A DNA stretch of 64,000 bases, taken from assembly GCF_026151205.1 (NCBI RefSeq), contig NC_087079.1, forward strand, positions 3,304,730 through 3,368,729, written 5' to 3'. The position numbers were made by a program, and so were the translations under genes. The notes under the pieces were generated by a model. That model worked only from the letters and a program-made list of their open reading frames with translations, was not told where the DNA came from and made no database searches. The stretch comes from Bolinopsis microptera. Lineage: Eukaryota > Ctenophora > Tentaculata > Lobata > Bolinopsidae. Position 1 is the stretch's first letter; each line of letters opens with the position of its first letter. Of the stretch, positions 20,687 through 33,988 are shown one piece after another.

Positions 20687-22197
20687 GGCAAGTTTCCATA
20701 AACGATATTTTATGATCGTCGCCGATAATCGCTTATTGAGCGCTTTTTCGGCGCTTTTTTAAAAAAAAACCGTTTACAATCGCTTTTTTTACGATTATAA
20801 ACGGTTCAAAAAAAATCGCTTATAATCGACTATAATTGGTGTCATAATTCAAAAAAGCGCTTTTTTGAATTTAAAAGCGCTTATAAGCGCTTTTAAGCGC
20901 TTACTAGCGTCGCTGAGCGATTTGAAAGCGGTTTTCCAGTAGGATTAGCGCCAAAAACGGGTGGATAAGCGGTTGGCCGGATAAGCGATTCGTAGGCGCT
21001 TTTTTGAACCATTTATAAGCGATTATAAGCGCTTATAATTGGGGTGCAATTTAGCTGTTTGTAAAGCGCAAATAAAGCGCTTATAAGCGCTTTTAAAATT
21101 GAGTCAGGAAAACGCTATATTACATCTTACAACCGCTTATAATCGATTATAAGCGTTTTTTCAGAAATCGCTTATAACAGCTAATTCATCGCTATTTAAC
21201 CGCTTTTACCGCTTTTCCTATCATCCATGGCCAGGTGAGCAGGAATTAAAAAGCGCTTATAAGCGCTTTTTCGATGCTGCCCCTAGCCTGGTCGGAACGG
21301 GGTAGTGCCCGGAATTTAAAAGCGCTTATAAGCGATTTCTCAATTCCCCTTAACCTGGTTGGAACTTTCATGTGCTTTTATGAGCAACCTGGGGTGCACA
21401 GGCAGAGTCAGGATTTAAAAGCGCTTATAGGCGCTTATGATCGCTTTTCTACCGCTTTTTCTATCACCCATGGCCTGGTTGGCAAGAATTATAAAGCGCT
21501 TATAAGCGTTTTTTCAATGCTGCCCCTAACCTGTTCGGAACAGGAGTGTGCCCGGAATTAAAAAGCGCTTATAAGCGCTTTTTCAATGCTGCCACTAACC
21601 TGGTCGGAACGGGGGAGTGCCCGGAATTAAAAAGCGCTTATAAGCGATTTCTCAATTCCCCTTAACCTGGTCGGAACTTGCATGTGATTTTCTGAGCAAC
21701 CTGGGGTGCACCGGCAGAGTCAGGATTTAAAAGCGCTTATAGGCGCTTATGATCGCTTTTCTACCGCTTTTTCTATCACCCATGGCCTGGTTGGCAAGAA
21801 TTATAAAGCGCTTATAAGCGTTTTTTCAATGCTGCCCCTAACCTGTTCGGAACAGGGGTGTGCCTGGAATTGAAAGCGCATATGATCGCTTTTCTACCGC
21901 TTTTCCTATCACCCATGGCCTGGTTGGCAAGAATTAGAAAGCGCTTATAAGCGCTTTTTCAATGCTGCCACTAACCTGGTCGGAACGGGGGAGTGCCCGG
22001 AATTAAAAAGCGCTCATTAGCGCTTTTTTAATGCTGCGCTTATAAGCGATTTCTCAATTCCCCTTAACCTGGTCAGAACTGGAAATCAGTGTGCCCGCTT
22101 ATAGTTATAAGTGCTTTTCTGTGCAACCTGGGGTCACCGGCAGAATCAGGATTTAAAAGCGCTTATAGGCGCTTATGATCGCTTTTCTACCGCTTCT
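20687..22197 (+). repeat. Left arm of the foldback
   Basis: The outer ~380 bp are unique and match the right arm almost base for base. The inner ~1.1 kb is composed of subrepeats rich in AGCGCT. The arm ends where MITE-B starts. Confidence 0.88.
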
Positions 22198-22564
22198 ACT
22201 AAATCGCTTGCCCAAATTTTAAGGAAATTCTTGTGAAAAGGCCCTTTGGGGCATGAAAATGATCTATATATGTGTATTTTTGGACGCTGATTCCGAATCA
22301 CCCCCCATGACGTAGGGTTAAAATGCTTCCCTGGAGAGTTATGGGCAAAAATCCGTTTTGGTCACGTGACAGGCTAGGCTAGTAAAATACGAATTCGATT
22401 GTTTAGGGCCCGGGTTAGGGTTAGGCTTGTGGAACGGGTTATGGTTAACTTCGGGGTTATGGTTAGGGTTAGGGTTGGGATTAGGATTTATGTAAAACCG
22501 TTTTGTACGGCTGCAAAACCATAAAAACCAAAGTCACGTGAAATTTTTGGGCGAGCGAATTAGT
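22198..22564. mobile_element. MITE-B copy with telomere-like core
   Basis: Ends ACTAAATCGCTTGCCC and GGGCGAGCGAATTAGT are inverted. The interior carries GGACGCTGATTCCGAATCAC, the CTGGAGAGTTATGGGC segment and TTAGGGTTAGGGTTGGG. It shares the central segment with the Harbinger-like family (4938, 36006) but has different ends. Other copies: 10081-10234 and 39256-39433. Confidence 0.7.
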
Positions 22565-23829
22565 AAAAGCCGAGTTGGACTCCAATATATGGAACAAATA
22601 TTTTACGAGTGTCACCCGTCAATTCTCGCAATCACGTTCAACATTGCGCTTCGCACAAATACGGCGCGCGCTAACATTGACTCTTAAAATAATCGGATTG
22701 CTTTAATGTTTAAGTACCCGGGTTTTTACGCTTGCAGTGGCGCCCCACCTCCCGGTGACACAGAGGCGGTACTTGTGCGTAAAAATGCTTGCAGCCTGGG
22801 CACGGATCTAAGCAATTTTATATTGGGTGTCAAAATTTTGTCCTCATATCTGCAATCTGACGTCGCGCGTGGCAACATGAATACTGCGGGCGCGCGCACG
22901 AAGGCGAGTTGATGCTTTTCTTTACTTGTGAAACAAGTGGCGCGAATTTTACCAGGTGACCCCAAGCTAGTATGTTCATAAGCATAGCCTGGCGTAATTA
23001 AACCCTCTAAAACGCGCAAATAGGCGTGTTTATGCGATTTTACAATCAAATAATCAGATTTTACAATCTAACTCAGCGCGCGGCTCTTGTAGTGCATACG
23101 TCACTTCTTTTTTATTGGTAGTTGGCGTGCACGTGATCTTTTGCGCGGCTCTAATTGGTTCTGAACGATCACGTTCGAATGCTAGTCCAATGAGCATTCG
23201 CACTTTTTTAGGGCGATGAAAGTCGTAATTCACTCAGCCCGAATAAATATTTGGCGGAATGCAGATAATGACAGGCTGAGCGCCGCCCAGTAACGCGAAT
23301 TGTAAGCACCCTGTCACCCGATCTTAAGGTGACGTACGACACTTCGTTTAACAAACTAATTAAAACGTTTTTTGTTTCCCGCTAGGCTCATTGGACCAGG
23401 TGAGCTTGCATGCTTGTGAATGTGATTGTAAGTACAGCTGTACTGTAGTTTATACCTAATTACCCCTACTGCAGAAACTGCAAAGTGCGGGAAATTTTGG
23501 GAACCAATATATGGTTGCCAAAATCGATGGAGGGTTGGCGGCTAGATCAAAGCTCAACGGCTTTGGATTAGGGGTGGACGATAAAATAAACTTGCTCAGA
23601 TTTTAAAATTTTTTTGTAACACTGTTTTCTAGAGACTGTGAGAATTTTCACAATACCAAATTTGTCATACCTTTTTGGAAAGATCAGTGAGTTTCGCCTC
23701 ACTAGCTGGGTGCCATTTGCTCTATCCAGAGCCCTTGCGCTTGCAGTAGCGCGCGCCCACTCACTTCTTGACGTACTTGTGAAACAAGCGCGCCCGAAGT
23801 GGCGCGAAAGCATGCACATGGTTAGGTAA
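22565..23829. other. Foldback spacer
   Basis: Contains the second copy of the dispersed repeat (about 22984-23300) and GCGC-rich text. No coding frame looks real. ATCCAGAGCCCTTGCGCTTG (near 23724) also occurs near 11310. Confidence 0.5.
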
Positions 23830-25377
23830 TGGGAAAAGCGGTAGAAAAGCGATCATAAGCGCCTATAAGCGCTTTTAAATCCTGACTCTGCCGGTGCACC
23901 CCAGGTTGCACAGAAAAGCACTTATAAGCGGGCACTCTGATTTCTAGTTCCGACCAGGTTAAGGGGAATTGAGAAATCGCTTATAAGCGCTTATTAATTC
24001 CAGGCACTCCCCCGTTCCGACCAGGTTAGGGGCAGCATTGAAAAAAAGCTTATAAGCGCTTTATAATTCTTGCCAACCAGGCCTTGGGTGATGGGAAAAG
24101 CGGTAGAAAAGCAATCATAAGCGCCTATAAGCGCTTTTAAATCCTGACTCTGCCGGTGCACCCCAGGTTGCTCAAAAAAGCACATGCAAGTGGGCACTCT
24201 CCAGTTCCGACCAGGTTGAAGAGAATTGAGAAATCGTTTATAAGCGCTTTTTAATTCCGGGCACACCCCCGTTCCAAACAGGTTAGGGGCAGCATTGAAA
24301 AAACGCTTATAAGCGCTTTATAATTCTTGCCAACCAGGCCATGGGTGATAGAAAAAGCGGTAGAAAAGCGATCATAATGCTTTTTAATCCTGACTCTGCC
24401 GGTGCACCCCAGGTTGCTCAGAAAAGCACTTATAAGCGGGCACTCTGATTTCCAGTTCCGACCAGGTTAGGGGCACTCAGGGCAGCATTTAAAAAGCGCT
24501 TTTTTATTCCGGGCACTCCCCCGTTCCGACCAGGTAAGGGGCAGCATTGAAAAACGCTTATAAGCGCTTTATAATTCTTGCCAACCCATGCCATGGGTGA
24601 TAGGAAAAGTGGTAGAAAAGCGATCATAAGCGCCTATAAGCGCTTTTAAATCCTGATTCTGCCGGTGCACCCCAGGTTGCTCAGAAAAGCACATGAAAGT
24701 TCCAACCAGGTTAAGGGGAATTGAGAAATCGCTTATAAGCGCTTTTAAATTCCGGGCACTACCCCGTTCCGACCAGGCTAGGGGCAGCATCGAAAAAGCG
24801 CTTATAAGCGCTTTTTAATTCCTGCTCACCTGGTCATGGATGATAGGAAAAGCGGTAAAAGCGGTGAAATAGCGATGAATTAGCCGTTATAAGCGATTTC
24901 TAAAAAAACGCTTATAATCGATTATAAGCGGTTATAAGATGTAATATAGCGTTTTCCTGACTCAATTTTAAAAGCGCTTATAAGCGCTTTATTTGCGCTT
25001 TACAAACAGCTAAATTGCACCCCAATTATAAGCGCTTATAATCGCTTATAAATGGTTCAAAAAAGCGCCTACGAATCGCTTATCCGGCCAACCGCTTATC
25101 CACCCGTTTTTGGCGCTAATCCTACTGGAAAACCGCTTTCAAATCGCTCAGCGACGCTAGTAAGCGCTTAAAAGCGCTTATAAGCGCTTTTAAATTCAAA
25201 AAAGCGCTTTTTTGAATTATGACACCAATTATAGTCGATTATAAGCGATTTTTTTTGAACCGTTTATAATCGTAAAAAAAGCGATTGTAAACGGTTTTTT
25301 TTTTAAAAAGCGCCGAAAAAGCGCTCAATAAGCGATTATCGGCGACGATCATAAAATATCGTTTATGGAAACTTGCC
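23830..25377 (-). repeat. Right arm of the foldback
   Basis: Inverse of the left arm, with the same subrepeats in reverse order and small differences in subrepeat number. The outer end reads CGTTTATGGAAACTTGCC. Confidence 0.88.
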
Positions 25378-27519
25378 GATGAAGACTTACTGATAGGACC
25401 GCTAAATGGACTGTTTTTTATTGGATGGAGTGGACACACTGACAATGCACCCGAACCTACATTCACTGGCTGTATGCTGGAAAATGATGCAGCCAAAACA
25501 ATTTTGCTAGCACTACCACGATTAAGTGATCGTAGTGATATTTATTGGGCAGTTTCTCTACTTACTTTATTCACATTGACCCAATTTGAAAACACGAGAT
25601 TCTTTGAAAGAAGTGTAAAATGGAAAGATGATATTTTTTCTAATCTGCCATTACTTATTAGAGTCACAGAAAAATTGGATAGGAGTAAGAATGAGCGTGT
25701 TTATAACTCAATATTGGATATCCTTCAATATTATTTGATTAGACAAGACGATGAGGTGGCTTATTTTAGACCGGTCGTTCGGTCCTATATCCAGGATGGA
25801 ACAATATGTAAGTTGGTGAAAATATTCAGGGATGGAAGTGACAGTGACGGTTTTGTCGAAACTTACCTTGTTGACATGATCCGAGCTGTATATAAAGTCA
25901 CTCGATGTGATGTCAATACTGTCTACAACGGCTACAATTATGGAATCTTTTCTGAACTTCGAATCTTGAATAGAATTGCGATCGACAATCTCTCTGTTGT
26001 TGCTAAAAATAACATTGCTTTCGTGATATTCTTGAAAATGATTATTGCTCAACTTATAAAAGATGATAAAGAAGATCGAGACTATTTTGTGAAACAGAAA
26101 CTTTTTCAGAAACTGACACTTTACTTGGTCATAGAACTCCGTTCCAAAAACATTCAATATGATAAGTTGATGTGTTTGCTTGATGCTCTAACACATCTAC
26201 GTGTTCGGCTAGAACAACCTATTCTATATGAGATTTCCATTGGGTGATTAAATATCTACCCCACCTTATAGATCCACAGAGGCATTCAGCTGCTTATTCA
26301 TTAACTGATTACCTGAAAAAAGCAATACATCTAACGAATTTTTTAGTTGCAGCCAGTGAATTGTTGAAAGAGGATAATCTTATTCAACTCAGAGCGTCTG
26401 GGTTTATTTCACTATTGGTTCAGAATGCAAAGATATTTCACACCGGACTAGAAGACAAACTAAACAGAATATATGTTTGGGAATCGATATGGGTCTGCTT
26501 ATTATGCAATAAAGGAAAGTCTCATAACCTCTCCTTGACTGACATTGATCAGCTGCTACCTGGTATACCATTATATGTTTAGAGTTGATTTCACAAAAAG
26601 ACACTGATAACTACCCCATAATCTATAGTATCACAGAAATCATTGGGAATATACTCTCGGTGTTAGTGAAAAATTTAAAGTCAATTAAAGATGATGGAAG
26701 GGGACAAATTTCTTCACAGCTGCAAGCTCTTGTAGAGTGTGATTTCGTTTGTGGGATTGGAACAGCTCTTATCCCCACTGAAGACCTGCAATTTATGTAT
26801 CATCTGGTTGAAACATTAGATTTCACCTGTGATCTTATGGGAACAAAGGAAGTAATGGAAAAGTTTGTTGACTATTTACCAGATCTTGCTAACAAACAAA
26901 AGCATTATGTTGATATTAATGAGACGAATTCAACGATTAATGCAGATCTAAGAAATAACTTAACCGTTCGAACAAAATTCATTTTCATAAAAGCAGCTGC
27001 TTATGTATTGGATGATATTTCTCCAGCCCTTGTACCCCAAGTCATGGTTGCAAACGTTTTATATCTGTGGAAAGCCATTGTTTTAAAAGATAAGGAGATG
27101 TTTTTTATACCATATCCAGGCAAAACAGAGGAAGAATTTGAAATATTCATAGATGTTCTGAGAGCAACATGGAACATAACTTGCAAATTCCCTGACATCA
27201 TCTATTTGCAATGCCGAAATTGATTCCTTCCTTGTTTGGCAAACCTCTAAACCGCGAGGACTCTAGTTTTACAATGTTTGCCTTGATAATCAAAGTTGTT
27301 ATATCGTATCTTGATCATTCACAAGAATACAGTCTACCCTTTCTAATAAAGTTGACTACTTTCGTTAAAGACTTATCGGATGATGCAGTCAGTTCTGAAG
27401 AAAAGAAAGCTTTGTTTTATGACTTAAAGTCAGCTTGTCAACGTTTTCTGAAGAATAATAACAACAGAGTCATAGTTGAAAATGCCAACTATTTTGTTGA
27501 GTTTACAAAGAATGATTAG

Positions 27520-28731
27520 ATATTATTAGGAAATGGAAGTAACGATATTGTCAAACTGGTTCTACCAGACATTGTATGTTTATTTTTAATGTCATCAAAA
27601 ACGTTTTTGGTAGAGCCTTGATGATCAAAAGTTTTTATTAATATCTGAATCTCAAGTTCTGACAATTGTTGCATTATAACGTTACTGTAAAAGTTGATTA
27701 TTGAATCGTAATCTTATCTTTGTAAGGAACTCTTTGCGCGGAACTCTCTTAATTGCATGGAACTCTCTTCCACTGATGTTGCGATGTATTACCAACACTA
27801 ACTGCTTCAAGCGAATATTGAATGTTATACAATCCGTTTTGATGTCCTTCTTTTTCCCATTTGTTCTCATTTTAGTGAGACAGCTTTGATTTTATTTTTT
27901 CCGCACTCCTTTAGGTGTCATGTTCTACTTTTTTAGGATCTGTATTTTATGTTCTCAATTATCATTAATGTCACTACCTCTTATTTACCTGCATTAACTT
28001 GTACTGTTTCCGTTCAAGTTACTTATGGTTATCTTAGTGTGGTTTATAATAAGAGATGTTTTAATTTTGTTTTTGCCTTTTTTGAGTTACACTTTTGTTC
28101 AATTTTCTCATTTGCTCATATCACTCACAGCCAGCCGCTTTGACGACTGACATGGTTAACCACCTTCCTTGTGTTATTGGTTAATCATATGAGCGGGTTA
28201 TAGATATCTCATTTCATAACCAATATCTATTACGTCTTATTCTTTACATTTTACATTTTCTAATTTTTCAAGATTATTTCACCACAATCACAATTTTGTA
28301 TGATGAAAATTCCCTTGGCTTTACTTCTGTTATATTGTTAATTTTTCTGTTTATAAAATTAATTGGACTCATCTCTTTAAAACTCTAAATATAATTAAAC
28401 TAACCGACAAAATTCAACAATCATGCAAAATATGAGAATTACCATATTTTATGCCTTGGTGCCGTTTATCTTAAAAATATTGCAAACTTAAGCATTGCAA
28501 ACTGCAAAGCTTTAAAATGTTTTTTACTGAAGCACTAAGCATAATTTATATAATATGTCAAGTCATTCCAAACGTGTAATTGGATGACCTAGATTCATGG
28601 CATAAAATGTCAGTTTGGACAAAAATTTAAGCCATCTATGCCATTTTACATGTAATCTATGCCATTTTATGCCATTTTATGCGTCATTGCCCCCGTACTA
28701 ACTAAGAACCCTCGGATAGGAAGTTGTCGTT
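27520..28731. other. Intergenic region with a possible LINE remnant
   Basis: Around 27700-27850 a frame reads LIAWNSLPLMLRCITNTNCF, resembling the extreme C-terminus of LINE RTs (WNSLP...FK). The rest is AT-rich. The TTTTATGCCATTTTATG repeats near 28630-28685 lie just upstream of DNAJC25 and may belong to its promoter region. Confidence 0.45.
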
Positions 28732-31700
28732 ATGTTAAGACTCTCAATTCTACTGCTGCTTTCTGCGACGGTGTGTTTGGTCCAGGCCGGAATATTCGAC
28801 AGCATGTACTGCGGACGACACAATTGTTACGAGAGTAAGTTTAGTTGTTTATTTAGAAATAATTTTGTTTTGAATTATCTATTCTGTTGTTTTAAATAGT
28901 GAGCCTGATATTTGCTGTTTTTCTCTTATGTAACTCTAACATATGTTTTATTTCAGTTATGGATATTGAACCGACAGCGACAAAGGTTTGTGTATAAAGA
29001 TGTTGTGAAATTTTTTGAAAACATCATTTTACGCTCAAAATCTTTGTTAAAAAGTTAAAACATACTAACAATGTTAAAATATTTTAACAATGCCCTAACT
29101 TCTCGTTAACCTCACCACACACTGTTCAACTAACTGGCCGTCAGTACTTATTGCACATTTAATTAGATTTTAAAACAGTCTCCAGCTGCTGCTACTGCTA
29201 GGGAGCTCTTTTTGTGACACGTGTTAATTCTGACACGTGTTGTAAAGCGCAACAGTGTTAACACTCTCGTAGGTTTGTTAGGTGCTCAATTGAAAAAGTC
29301 ATAGTGTGCTAAGAATGCAAATGAATGCAAAATGCAAATGCCAAATTAAGAAATTTATTGGTGATAATCAGTAAATTTATTGGTGATAATCAGTATCATG
29401 GTAGCAAAGTTTGCTGTAGGCTGTAACGCTGTGGTTATCACAAGGAAAGATTATATTTGATATTATTATTACTAGTTAGAAGTCGTGCAAAAGGAGATGT
29501 TCAATGTGGGTTTGGACCCTTTCTATTCTCTAATCTGAGTTATAACACGTCATGATAAAGTAACGCGTGTGTAATAATTGGCTTACATTCTGTGTAGTTA
29601 AAGTCCAGGGGAGCTGGAGGGCTGAGTAATTGGCGGGTTTTAGTGGGGGAATCCTGTGAGATCATTATAGGATGTAATGGGAATTGTGATCTGGTTAATC
29701 TGTGATGTTCATTACATCACGTGTTATATTATAACGCGTGTCAGGTCACGTATAATATCGACCAGTGATTGTAGCTGCGCTGAGTTACTCGTTAGCTGCG
29801 GGAGGGGGAGGGTGATCAGGTACTAAATTCTGTACGTGACGTCGACTAAGTGTAATTTTGGAATTTTTCAAAAGACCCACCCACCCCCTTCGCAGTACTA
29901 ACTGTTTTTTAGGATAATAATTAAGACACCCACCCCCTTTTGCCGGCTTTTGCGGTACTAACTGTTGAGAAATCTTGGTATATAAAATAAGATACCCACC
30001 CAGAAATTGTTTTAAAAAGCTCATTAAACATTGGGAAATGGGCAAATTATTTATTATACCCACTATTTAGGAGGAGTTTTGTTTTCAATGTATTCGAATT
30101 AGATAAAAAAGTTACAAAAAAAGGGAAGAAAATAAAAAATGTAACAAAAAAAAACTCAAAAAACCTCAAAACCCATTTACAAAATTGAAATTTGAGGTAC
30201 ATGGGGTTTTTTTGGGTTTTAGTACCATGTACTAACTATTTATCTGGGAAATGAGCAGCAGACCCACCACTTAGTACAAAAGTACTAACTGTGTTTTGGA
30301 AGAAAATATGACCCACCACTCCAACGTCATATACAGTAGTCAGTACTATGTGTATGACCCCCCGCCCCCCCCCCCCCCCCCCCCCCCCCTTTCGAGTTAA
30401 TGTTAACGAGATACATTATAAAAGTGATGAATATTGAGCAATTGTTGCTTTGTTTGTCCATCTTATTGTATTATAGTGCTTTGTTCTACACTACAAAGTC
30501 TATTTTCTATATTATCTACATTTTAACACTTGTGTGACGTGTGTCCGTGAAACTTTACCCACACACAGGTGGCCCATAATAGCTTACACGTAATTCAGGA
30601 AATTACCCTAATTATGCAATAAATTATCCAATTAATAATTATGTGATTACTCCACAGAAAGAGATAAATAAACAGTACCGGAAATTAGCAAAGGATTTGC
30701 ATCCTGACCATAATAAGGCGGAGGATGCCCACGAGAAGTTTGAATTGTTGGTGGCAGCGTACGAGGTATGTGTGTACAATTGTCACGTGATATTATCACG
30801 TGATATTTATCACGTGATTCTTAGCAGTTTGTAGGGAGTAGATCCCTGTCTAATCAGTTAGCGTGGACCCATGTCCCATAGCTTAGGGATTGCATTTCTA
30901 AATTTTAATTTGACCAGAATCATCTTCCCTTGTTTCTGTAATCTGTGCCTAAATTCATCTAATTATATACTTGATACAATCTCATCTATGACATTTGATA
31001 TAATTTACTTTATAGCTCAATATGATAACTGTAAAAACTAATAACTTAAAACCCTCAATATAATACAAAGCTTTCCTAAAATAGACGTTAAGAAATGAAG
31101 TTTCCCGGACCAACTACGACTACCTACTCGAAAACCCTGACATCTACATGGAGCATTTTTACCGGTTCTTTTCTCATTCTACTCCCAAAGTTGATGTCAC
31201 TCCCATTCTTATCATTTCCCTTATCGTCCTTTCTTTACTTCACGTTAGTTTCCTAATTTGATAAAATTTGAGTTAAATAATTAAATTGTTTTATCTTCTT
31301 CGCTGGTTCCTGTTATTTTGTTTCAAATATCATTGAACCACAGACACGCATGTAAATCTGTTATTCTGGACGCCTAATGGCTATTTGCATTTTGCAGTTC
31401 CAATTCAAGGAAAGGGTCGACAGAGCAGCTTAATGAAATGTGTGGGTCCCTCATCATATGTATTTTCAGTATTTCCACAAGCACAGCTCGTACAACAGAG
31501 CGATAGACTACGCACTCAACGTGCCACATATACGTAACCAGGTGAATATTGTAGTTATTTAAGCGTTTGTTGTTTTAACTGCATCCTATTTATACTTACT
31601 AATTGTTCTGTAGTTCATTATGTTGCTCAGTATTGAAATACATAAGTTATTGTCTTTTAGTTCCGGAAACTGTGTCCTCTAAAGTCGCGCCCTTAGTAAC

Positions 31701-33781
31701 ACGTCATATATACGCGTCATTTTCATGGTCTCAATGTTGAGCAACCCCAGATTTGACTTGGAGTAGCGCGCTCTGACATCCGACTAGAGAGCAGCGCGCA
31801 ACACAGTCATCTATTTTTGTAAATTCGACCGAATTTGTCCGGTACGTGCTTATTTAATTGGAATGCATATAATAATAACGGCATACCACCCTTTTTGTGC
31901 AACAAGTTCGCCAAACTTTAACTTTTTAAAGGTTCTGAGAATTGATTGTTACTTAATGTTAGTCTATCAGAGGGGAATCACTCTGCCAAATTTTTTTACA
32001 TGCATTTTTACGTGACATTTTCCTGCTTTGCGGTAAAATATGCAAATTCCCGCTTTTCTCGAGATTCGTTCGACGTAAAAGAAATATGTGGGTGTCTTTA
32101 CAGCTTTCTGTGAACTGAAATGGTATACGGAAACTCTAGAACGCTGCCGGGGAATAAATTAAGGGCCACGAAACATTTGGGGGTGCCACAGTTCCAAGAA
32201 AATAGTTAATGAATTTCTCCCTTTCGAAGTAGGCCAGGATCAATGATAGAACTAAGTTTTCGTGTTCAGACCATCTTGCTCGACTTAGTAAAAAACCTTT
32301 AATGGATATGTAATACTGCTGCATTCTTGTAGTTTTATGTAGATAATCGAGAAAAACTCACAGCTCTCTTATTCTCAGGCGAAGCAGTTGGCTGAATCAG
32401 AGGGTCTTCTTGAAAAGAAATTCTTCAAAGGAATGTCAAAAGAGGAACAAAGATTGCTAGAAAAGAAAATCTTAAGAGACATAGTGGAATCCAAGCTGGA
32501 CATCCAGGGAGGATACCAGAAACCAGAGTGGACGGATATCTTGGCTTTTCAACTTCTTATGTTGTAAGTTGGAAAGTAATATTCACTGATTTATTCGTTC
32601 AGACACCAACTAATTTACCAGCTTGCCTAGAAATTCCCACTTATAACCCTCTCACACATTAACCACTGATTTCATCGTTTCAGACCATTTGTATGGGGTA
32701 AACTGGCTTGGTTCCATACAAAACGCTTCTATAAATACAAGATAAGGAAAGAAGAATTTGACGAGGACGAAAAAGATTACCGAACAAGAATGTGTATAGG
32801 CCTAAACGAAGTTCAGTGGGAAGTAAGGAATTTAACTTACTTATCGTGTGTCATATAAGAAGTATTGCTACGTTTCTAAACACCGTGTGATTTTATAATC
32901 GGTATGATGGAACTGTTGAACAATGAACCCCTATTTTGCATTCGCTACAATATAATGATTGACAATTTCGTTTTTTTACAATGTTTAAAAATGATTTTTT
33001 TTAGGCTGTATCAGAAGAGAAGAAAGATTCGCTCTATAATAAGGAACTATGGTACGAGGCTAACGCAGAGGTAATTATACTTTTTATGAGTTTTTAGGAG
33101 TCGAGTGTTTGCTTTCTAAAGTTTAAACTTTGCCGACGAAATATTGTGATATCCTGGTTACTGGTTAGTGGTTAGGTGTTGACTTTCCGAAATTTGGTTC
33201 GTGCCATTTTAACATAGTATGTAATATGAATAGATAATAATTTTTACTATCGTTACTGAAGGTTACCATTATTGCAATTAATTATAATTGAACTTGTTGT
33301 AGGCTTATTTAGAAGAACGGAAGGACATGGAGAGAATGGCCAAGGCTACAAACAACAAATACAAACAACAGAAGTAAGCACTTAGCAGACCTTACCAATT
33401 TAATTTATCATGATCATTACCGGAACAGAAAAGTATTGGTAAAATAAAGATGCTAATTTTCTGTTTGATCCTTTTTTGCATCTATATTCTATAAGGACCG
33501 TTCACATATTATTATGTAATCAATTTTTGGCCAATTTTTAACCCACCCCCCTCCCCCTCCCTGATCAGTTTTACACATACCTATTGTGTCGAACCCCCGG
33601 CCCCTCCTCCCTCGGCTGATAACGTAATATGTGAATCGTGGCGACCCCTAATAGTCTATATCACGAGATTTGGCTCCAAATTAGACCAACTATCATCCAG
33701 TGTGCTGCAGGAATTTAACACATACTAATCTTCAGGAGAATGGCGAAGAAGGACAAAGTACCAGACAACTGGAACGACTAA
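28732..33781 (+). CDS. DNAJC25: DnaJ homologue subfamily C member 25-like membrane protein
   Basis: Ten exons: 28732-28834, 28957-28985, 30658-30765, 31085-31243, 31470-31541, 32379-32563, 32684-32822, 33005-33070, 33303-33373 and 33736-33781. The sum is 978 bp (325 aa plus stop), all phases consistent, no frame break. It has a signal peptide (MLRLSILLLLSATVCLVQA), then CGRHNCYE, a J domain with YRKLAKDLHPDH (HPD motif), the YDYLLENPD region, a membrane helix (PILIISLIVLSLLH), a conserved GGYQKPEW segment, a second hydrophobic stretch (ILAFQLLMLPFVWGKLAW) and a basic tail. Vertebrate DNAJC25 is about 360 aa with the same order. The role inferred from the family is an ER/Golgi membrane J protein stimulating an Hsp70. 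It appears intact. Confidence 0.93.
28986..30657 (+). other. DNAJC25 intron 2
   Basis: 1.67 kb. Repeated GACCCACC and CAAAA-rich text occurs from 29870 to 30360, followed by a C homopolymer of about 25 at 30364-30390 (possible assembly weak point). No nested gene seen. Confidence 0.6.
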
Positions 33782-33982
33782 CTTTTTTCAGAGAAGAAGG
33801 CGAAAATTTTGGAAGATCAACCATCCACTGAACCCCGGTCTTCTGAATTGAGAGATTTTAAGAGCACGTTATTTAAAATGAAATGACACATTTCAGTCAA
33901 CATAGGATATTAGGATTCTGTTTCGTTAGGCGTTCTTGTGAGAACTTTTAAATCCACCTGTATACATTAACATAGATACATG

Positions 33983-33988
33983 AATAAA
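33983..33988 (+). terminator. Poly(A) signal of DNAJC25
   Basis: AATAAA about 200 bp after the stop codon at 33781, followed by T-rich sequence. The first AATAAA downstream of the gene. Confidence 0.55.

Larger units (their letters stand above)
20687..25377. mobile_element. 4.69-kb foldback transposon in a coding exon
   Basis: Termini GGCAAGTTTCCATAAACG and its exact complement. An 8-bp TSD GATGAAGA lies at 20679-20686 and 25378-25385. Each arm is about 1.5 kb (20687-22197 and 23830-25377) and nearly identical near the ends. Arms consist of dense AAGCGCTTATAAGCGCTT palindromes and ~240-bp subrepeats with CTAACCTGGTCGGAACGGGG. No transposase ORF. Superfamily uncertain; an 8-bp TSD would fit hAT, P or Merlin. 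Confidence 0.9.
20599..27519 (+). pseudogene. Unrecognised helical-repeat (HEAT/ARM-like) gene, exon 2, split by a 4.7-kb foldback insertion
   Basis: Coding text 20599-20686 (ESFLKVLMKDQTTIVTLCSI ...) resumes in the same frame at 25386 (LLIGPLNGLFFIG) once the insert and one copy of its GATGAAGA duplication are removed. From there about 710 further residues of alternating amphipathic helices with scattered Leu/Ile continue to a stop at 27517-27519. I do not recognise the family; the helical, HEAT/ARM-like character is an impression. Besides the insertion there are three frame breaks (near 26236, 26580 and 27205), each equivalent to one missing base. As assembled this copy cannot make the full protein. 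The long conserved-looking frame between breaks suggests recent disruption, a defective haplotype, or base-calling errors. Confidence 0.7.

Noticed and set aside
21274-24790. ORFs such as 95- and 90-codon frames in the foldback arms
   Set aside because: Same subrepeat read in both arms; no protein-like domain, explained by the repeat.
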